Assembly (NCBI GenBank): GCA_013042255.1
Contig: JABDQK010000216.1
Coordinates: forward strand, 1-19,460
Length of the DNA stretch: 19,460 bases
Direction: 5' to 3'
Source: Flavobacteriaceae bacterium
GTDB lineage: Bacteria > Bacteroidota > Bacteroidia > Flavobacteriales > Flavobacteriaceae
Notes under the pieces: model-generated
What the model was told of the DNA's origin: nothing
Database searches by the model: none
Seen by the model: only the letters and a program-made list of their open reading frames with translations
Shown: in pieces, positions 15,211-19,460 of the stretch
How positions within the stretch are numbered: position 1 is the first letter of the stretch
Layout: the number at the start of each line of letters is the position of its first letter
Translations under genes and position numbers: made by a program

Positions 15211-16368
15211 ATGCCACTTTATCACACTTTAGGGAAGATTCCACATAAAAGACACACAGTCTTCAAAAAGCCTGACGGCAGCCTGTATTACGAGCAATTA
15301 TTCGGGACCATCGGTTTTGATGGAATGTCCTCCCTCATGTACCATATACACAGACCCACGCAGGTTAAAGAGATTGGAAAATCCCTGGATATCAGCCCGA
15401 AAGCTGCTGTTCAGTATCACGTGCAATCGCGTTTGTTGAAAGGCCTCGAACTTCCTCCTGAAGATGATTACCTGATCAGTAGAAAGGTGATCCTATTCAA
15501 CGGAGATGCGCATATTGGTCTTGCAGCACCCAGGAAGTCGATGACCGATTATTTCTATAAAAATGCGGATGCCGATGAATTGTTGTTCATACACAAGGGT
15601 TCAGGAACCTTGAAAACCATGCTGGGAGAGATTCCGTTTGGATACGGAGATTATATTCTGATACCGAGGGGAATGATCTATCAGATTCACTTCGACACTG
15701 AAGACAACAGATTGTTGATTACCGAGTCGTATCACCCTATTTATACTCCAAAGCGATATCGAAACTGGTTTGGTCAGCATCTCGAGCACTCTCCATTTTG
15801 TGAGCGTGACTTCAGGTTACCCCAGAATTTGACAAGTTATGATGAGAAAGGGGATTTTTTAATAAAAGTAAAGAAGCAAGGGCATTTGCATCAACTGGTC
15901 TATGCCACACACCCCTTCGACGTAGTAGGGTGGGACGGATATAATTATCCCTATGCTTTTTCCATACACGATTTTGAACCCATAACCGGACGGGTGCATC
16001 AACCCCCGCCTGTACATCAGACGTTTGAGACAAGTGCTTTTGTGGTCTGTTCTTTCTGTCCGAGGTTATACGACTATCATCCTGAAGCCATTCCCGCACC
16101 CTATAACCATTCCAATATCGATTCTGATGAGGTACTTTATTATGTTGACGGGGATTTTATGAGCAGAAAAGGGATTGACAAGGGGTATATTTCACTTCAT
16201 CCGGCTGGAATCCCTCATGGGCCACATCCCGGAACATACGAAGCGAGTATTGGGAAGAAGGGAACAGAAGAACTAGCAGTAATGATAGACACCTTCAGAC
16301 CTCTTCAGCTTACCCAGGAGGCACTAAACCTCGATGATGGCAAGTATTTCAAATCCTGGCTAGAGTAA
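15211..16368 (+). CDS. hmgA: Homogentisate 1,2-dioxygenase
   Basis: This enzyme opens the ring of homogentisate with O2 and Fe(II) to give maleylacetoacetate, a step in tyrosine and phenylalanine breakdown. The 385-residue cupin protein carries the C-terminal metal-binding region. It has QPPPVHQTFE (His269), YNHSNIDSDE (His300, with Asp306 or Glu307 as the acidic ligand) and LHPAGIPHGPHPG (His330, His336), which correspond to the His-Glu-His iron site of the family. It is about 50 residues shorter than the human and Pseudomonas enzymes, which seems usual for this bacterial subgroup. No other tyrosine-degradation gene is visible in the window. The 3' end overlaps the convergent hutG by 9 bp. 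Confidence 0.93.
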   Translation: MPLYHTLGKIPHKRHTVFKKPDGSLYYEQLFGTIGFDGMSSLMYHIHRPTQVKEIGKSLDISPKAAVQYHVQSRLLKGLELPPEDDYLISRKVILFNGDAHIGLAAPRKSMTDYFYKNADADELLFIHKGSGTLKTMLGEIPFGYGDYILIPRGMIYQIHFDTEDNRLLITESYHPIYTPKRYRNWFGQHLEHSPFCERDFRLPQNLTSYDEKGDFLIKVKKQGHLHQLVYATHPFDVVGWDGYNYPYAFSIHDFEPITGRVHQPPPVHQTFETSAFVVCSFCPRLYDYHPEAIPAPYNHSNIDSDEVLYYVDGDFMSRKGIDKGYISLHPAGIPHGPHPGTYEASIGKKGTEELAVMIDTFRPLQLTQEALNLDDGKYFKSWLE

Positions 16369-17331
16369 GGCATGTTCATGAATTATATAATGTATTATGC
16401 CCGCAGCTAATTTTGCAGTCTGTTGGTCAATGTCGAATGCAGGATTCGTTTCAGCTACATCAATACCCAGGAGTTTTCCAGAATTGATCAGTATTTTCAG
16501 GCTGGCGTATACTATTTCAGGGCTAAATCCTATCGGGGAAGATGCACTTACGCCAGGGGAAAAGGCTGAGGAAAATCCATCCATATCAATTGTCACATAG
16601 AGCTTATCAACTTTTGAAAGGAAAATGTCGAGTGCCTCTTTTACTGTATTGAAATGATGCATGGAAAACTCAGTAAGCGATATGTGTTTTACACCCAATT
16701 CACTTGCAGTCTCAAATAATTCAGGAGGATTTGCTTCTTTCCTTATACCCAGACATATGTATTCGAATGACTCCCCATCTGTATCGCAATCCTGGGCGAT
16801 CTGGAAAAAGGGACTCCCCGAATGATTACCGTTGACATTTGTTCTGAGATCAAAATGGGCATCAAAGTTGATGATCCCAAGCTTCTTTTCTTTGTGAAGC
16901 GCCCTTCTTAACCCCCGGTAATGGCCGTAAGCAATATCATGCCCTCCTCCCAAGAGTATCGGAATTCCCCCACTATTTACAAGGGTAGCTGTTTTTTTTG
17001 CCAGCATTTCCTGACTCCCTTCTAAATCGCCTTTGGGGCAAAGAATATTTCCTGTATCCACCAATAAGACTTCCTTCTGAAGATGATTAGACAGTTTGCC
17101 CAGTTCCTTACGTATAGCATCAGGTCCTTCAACAGCTCCTGGTCGTCCGGAGTTTCTACGAACCCCTTCGTCACAGGCATACCCCAATAGGGCATAAGCA
17201 GGTTGGCCCGATGGAAGTTGAAATTCTTCGCTGAGGTCTTTCAAGATCACTTTTTCATGCAGATATTCCTGGCTGTCCGAATTGCGGCCTTTCCAATTTG
17301 ATTTATCAGGTTTCTTATAAAAATGCTCCAT
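16360..17331 (-). CDS. hutG: Formimidoylglutamase (arginase/agmatinase family)
   Basis: HutG hydrolyses N-formimino-L-glutamate to glutamate and formamide, the last step of one histidine-degradation route. From the ATG at 17331 the product is 323 residues of the ureohydrolase fold. The binuclear manganese ligands are all present: His131 in GGGHD, Asp157/His159/Asp161 in NFDAHFD, and Asp249/Asp251 in TIDMDGF. I chose this ATG over an upstream TTG (17382) because it follows a good ribosome binding site (GGGGAGG about 9 bases before) and avoids overlap with hutU; it starts 19 bp after the hutU stop. Agmatinase activity is possible by fold, but the hutU neighbour makes formimidoylglutamase far more likely. 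Confidence 0.9.
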   Translation of the reverse strand: MEHFYKKPDKSNWKGRNSDSQEYLHEKVILKDLSEEFQLPSGQPAYALLGYACDEGVRRNSGRPGAVEGPDAIRKELGKLSNHLQKEVLLVDTGNILCPKGDLEGSQEMLAKKTATLVNSGGIPILLGGGHDIAYGHYRGLRRALHKEKKLGIINFDAHFDLRTNVNGNHSGSPFFQIAQDCDTDGESFEYICLGIRKEANPPELFETASELGVKHISLTEFSMHHFNTVKEALDIFLSKVDKLYVTIDMDGFSSAFSPGVSASSPIGFSPEIVYASLKILINSGKLLGIDVAETNPAFDIDQQTAKLAAGIIHYIIHEHALL

Positions 17332-17350
17332 GTTAATCGGCCTCCCCGGC

Positions 17351-19378
17351 CTAAAAGAGATTGTCAATAATTTTGTCTTCAACTATATTGGGCAGGGTGA
17401 TCTTTAATTCAGGAGTACGCTTCATTTCCCGTTTGATAGCCGAAAGGGCTTCAGCATTTCTGGCCCAGCTCCTCCTTGCGATTCCATTGTTTACATCGTA
17501 AAAGAGCATATTTCTGATCCTCCTGTCACACTCTTCGCTTCCGTCGAGAACCATCCCGAAACCACCGTTGATCACTTCTCCCCAGCCCACTCCACCACCA
17601 TTGTGGATAGATACCCAGCTGGCTCCTCTGAAGCTGTCACCTATTACATTTTGTATGGCCATATCTGCCGTAAACCTGCTGCCGTCATAAATATTACTGG
17701 TTTCCCGGAATGGAGAATCTGTTCCACTCACATCGTGGTGGTCACGTCCCAAGACTATCGGTGCTGAGATTTGTCCTTTCCTGATCGCCTCATTAAAGGC
17801 GAGGGCAATCGCCATCCTGCCTTCGGCGTCAGCATACAATATTCTGGCCTGAGAGCCCACAACCAGTTTGTTTTGTTCGGCTTGTTCAATCCACAAAATA
17901 TTGTCCTGCATTTGTTGGCTGATCTCTTCGGGTGCCTCATCCTGAATTTCCTTCATTACCTCCAGGGCTATTGTATCCGACTTATGAAGGTCTTGGGGAT
18001 CGCCTGAGGTGCACACCCACCTGAACGGACCAAATCCGTAATCAAAACACAGCGGGCCAAGAATATCCTGTACATAAGAAGGGTATCTGAAATCGATTTT
18101 ATTTTTGGCCATTACATCTGCCCCGGCTTTTGATGCTTCAAGAAGAAATGCATTGCCGTAATCAAAGAAATATGTCCCTTTCCGTGCATGGGCATTAATC
18201 AGGGTCACCTGCTTTCTTAGGGATTCCTGTACTTTGGATTTAAACAGATCAGGATCATCAACCATAAGGGTATTTGCCAGTTCAAAAGACAATCCCGCAG
18301 GGTAATATCCTCCTGCCCAGGGGTTGTGAAGGGAGGTCTGGTCTGATCCCAGGCTCACATAAATATCCTCTTCAAGGAACCGTTCCCAGACATCGACCAC
18401 ATTTCCCACGTATGCCAGGGAAACTACTTCCGAATCATCCATTGCTCTTTGTGTACGCCTGACGAGTTCAGGCAGGGAAGTATAAATTTCGTCTACCCAG
18501 CCCTGTTGATGTCTTTTATTGGCAGCTGCCGGATTTACCTCCGCACAAACGGTGATGCATTGAGCGATATTTCCGGCTTTGGGTTGAGCCCCGCTCATCC
18601 CGCCTAACCCTGAGGTCAGGAATACTTTACCATTGGGTGTCTCTCCCTTACGGAGGACTTTCCGAAAGGCATTCATCACGGTGATCGTTGTGCCGTGCAC
18701 AATTCCCTGCGGTCCTATGTACATATAGGAACCCGCTGTCATCTGGCCGTACTGGGTAACCCCAAGGGCGTTGAATCGTTCCCAGTCGTCTGGTTTGGAA
18801 TAATTCGGTATCATCATCCCATTTGTGACGACCACTCTGGGGGATTCTTTTGTAGATGGAAATAGACCCATAGGATGGCCCGAATACATATGCAGGGTTT
18901 GTTGCTCAGACATAGTGGCAAGGTATTTCATGGTAAGCAGATACTGTGCCCAGTTCTGAAATACGGCACCATTCCCGCCATAAGTGATCAGCTCATCGGG
19001 GTGCTGGGCCACGGCAGGATCCAGGTTATTCTGTATCATGAGCATAATAGCTGCCGCCTCGGTGGTTTTTGCGGGGTAAGCAGAAATAGGCCGGGCATAT
19101 ATGGGGTATTTCGGTTTAAATCGGAACATATAGATACGCCCGTATTTCAATAATTCCGCCGCAAATTCTCCTGCCAGTTCTTTATGCCAGGCTTCTGGAA
19201 AGTAACGCAACGCATTTTTCACGGCAAGGCGTTTCTCATCTTCAGATAGAATCTGCTTTCGCGATGGTGCATGGCTTACATCATCCCCTAATTCCCTTTT
19301 TGAAGGTAATGTAGTTGGAATACCCTGAAGGATGTCCGCTTTAAACAAATCTATGTCGTACGTTTCTGATGCCTTCAT
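17351..19378 (-). CDS. hutU: Urocanate hydratase, long form
   Basis: HutU adds water to urocanate to form imidazolonepropionate, using tightly bound NAD+, the second step of histidine degradation. The 675-residue protein is about 120 residues longer than the Pseudomonas and Bacillus enzymes and close in length and sequence to animal UROC1 (for example KYGRIYMFRFKP near residue 78). It has the NAD-binding loop SGLGGMSGAQPKA (256-268), the block GPFRWVCTSGDPQDL (450-464) with conserved cysteines nearby (Cys444, Cys456), and the C-terminal SIHNGGGVGWGEVINGG (590-606). Its ATG overlaps the stop of the upstream gene (ATGA), indicating translational coupling, and hutG follows after 19 bp. Confidence 0.96.
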   Translation of the reverse strand: MKASETYDIDLFKADILQGIPTTLPSKRELGDDVSHAPSRKQILSEDEKRLAVKNALRYFPEAWHKELAGEFAAELLKYGRIYMFRFKPKYPIYARPISAYPAKTTEAAAIMLMIQNNLDPAVAQHPDELITYGGNGAVFQNWAQYLLTMKYLATMSEQQTLHMYSGHPMGLFPSTKESPRVVVTNGMMIPNYSKPDDWERFNALGVTQYGQMTAGSYMYIGPQGIVHGTTITVMNAFRKVLRKGETPNGKVFLTSGLGGMSGAQPKAGNIAQCITVCAEVNPAAANKRHQQGWVDEIYTSLPELVRRTQRAMDDSEVVSLAYVGNVVDVWERFLEEDIYVSLGSDQTSLHNPWAGGYYPAGLSFELANTLMVDDPDLFKSKVQESLRKQVTLINAHARKGTYFFDYGNAFLLEASKAGADVMAKNKIDFRYPSYVQDILGPLCFDYGFGPFRWVCTSGDPQDLHKSDTIALEVMKEIQDEAPEEISQQMQDNILWIEQAEQNKLVVGSQARILYADAEGRMAIALAFNEAIRKGQISAPIVLGRDHHDVSGTDSPFRETSNIYDGSRFTADMAIQNVIGDSFRGASWVSIHNGGGVGWGEVINGGFGMVLDGSEECDRRIRNMLFYDVNNGIARRSWARNAEALSAIKREMKRTPELKITLPNIVEDKIIDNLF

Positions 19379-19460
19379 TGTTCTATTTTAGAATATACAA
19401 TGTTTCCCTTTTTAACGGTATAGCTGGGTTTTAGACTCCCCTGTTGATACAATATTTCTC
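19375..19460 (-). CDS. 3' end of a gene upstream of hutU, possibly imidazolonepropionase-like
   Basis: Only the last 27 codons lie in the window, ending with TGA at 19375-19377, which overlaps the hutU ATG as ATGA. The tail reads ...GSLKPSYTVKKGNIVYSK... The VKKGNIVY strand resembles the C-terminal beta-strand that closes the metal-dependent amidohydrolase fold. Together with the hut context this makes HutI (imidazolonepropionase) a reasonable guess. Too little is present to be sure. Confidence 0.5.
   Translation of the reverse strand, partial: EILYQQGSLKPSYTVKKGNIVYSKIEQ

Noticed and set aside
17332..17382. N-terminal extension of hutG from a TTG start
   Set aside because: It would overlap hutU by 32 bp, while the ATG at 17331 has a good ribosome binding site and a normal family N-terminus.
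1..19460. Mobile elements, phage genes, CRISPR arrays, defence or toxin systems, tRNA and rRNA
   Set aside because: I looked for transposase or integrase motifs, regular short repeats with spacers, and tRNA- or rRNA-like segments, and saw none.

Overview
The window looks like chromosomal DNA of a marine-type Flavobacteriaceae (Bacteroidota). The evidence is a fused ccoNO gene, a single-haem CcoP, a long UROC1-like urocanate hydratase, TAnnTTTG-type -7 promoter elements, weak ribosome binding sites and moderate GC. I saw no insertion sequence, phage gene, tRNA, rRNA or CRISPR array. It reads as a core metabolic and respiratory region.

Layout. (1) 1-2553, minus strand: an acetyl-CoA hydrolase/CoA-transferase family gene, then deoC, then deoD (cut by the left edge), with 10-12 bp gaps. 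This is deoxynucleoside salvage with an acyl-CoA enzyme upstream. (2) 2603-11224, minus strand: a complete cytochrome cbb3 oxidase locus, ccoI - ccoS - ccoNO (fused) - ccoQ (59 codons) - ccoP - ccoG - ccoH/fixH - a SafE-like membrane protein. It holds the structural subunits together with copper import, assembly and maturation factors. (3) 11406-13145, plus strand: an FNR-like Crp-family regulator divergent from ccoI, then a tandem universal stress protein. (4) 13147-14642, minus strand: a two-helix small membrane protein and a lipoprotein of probable alpha/alpha-toroid fold. (5) 14643-15210: a 568 bp non-coding gap holding a strong candidate for a short structured RNA, with a perfect -7 element, two hairpins and an intrinsic terminator. 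(6) 15211-19460: a homogentisate 1,2-dioxygenase gene on the plus strand, convergent with a histidine-utilisation operon on the minus strand (end of an upstream gene, hutU, hutG).

The most interesting signal is regulatory. Three near-identical imperfect palindromes (TGAy-N4-rTCA type) lie upstream of ccoS, ccoI and the universal stress gene. In each case exactly 23 bp separate the palindrome from a TAnnTTTG-like -7 element, which is the geometry of a class II FNR/CRP activator site. The regulator gene sits between two of these promoters. It keeps an N-terminal CxxC and a cysteine that aligns with FNR Cys122, but its equivalent of FNR Cys29 is Asn. Together these suggest a local low-oxygen regulon: the regulator senses O2 or redox state and turns on the high-affinity oxidase, its copper pump and a stress protein.
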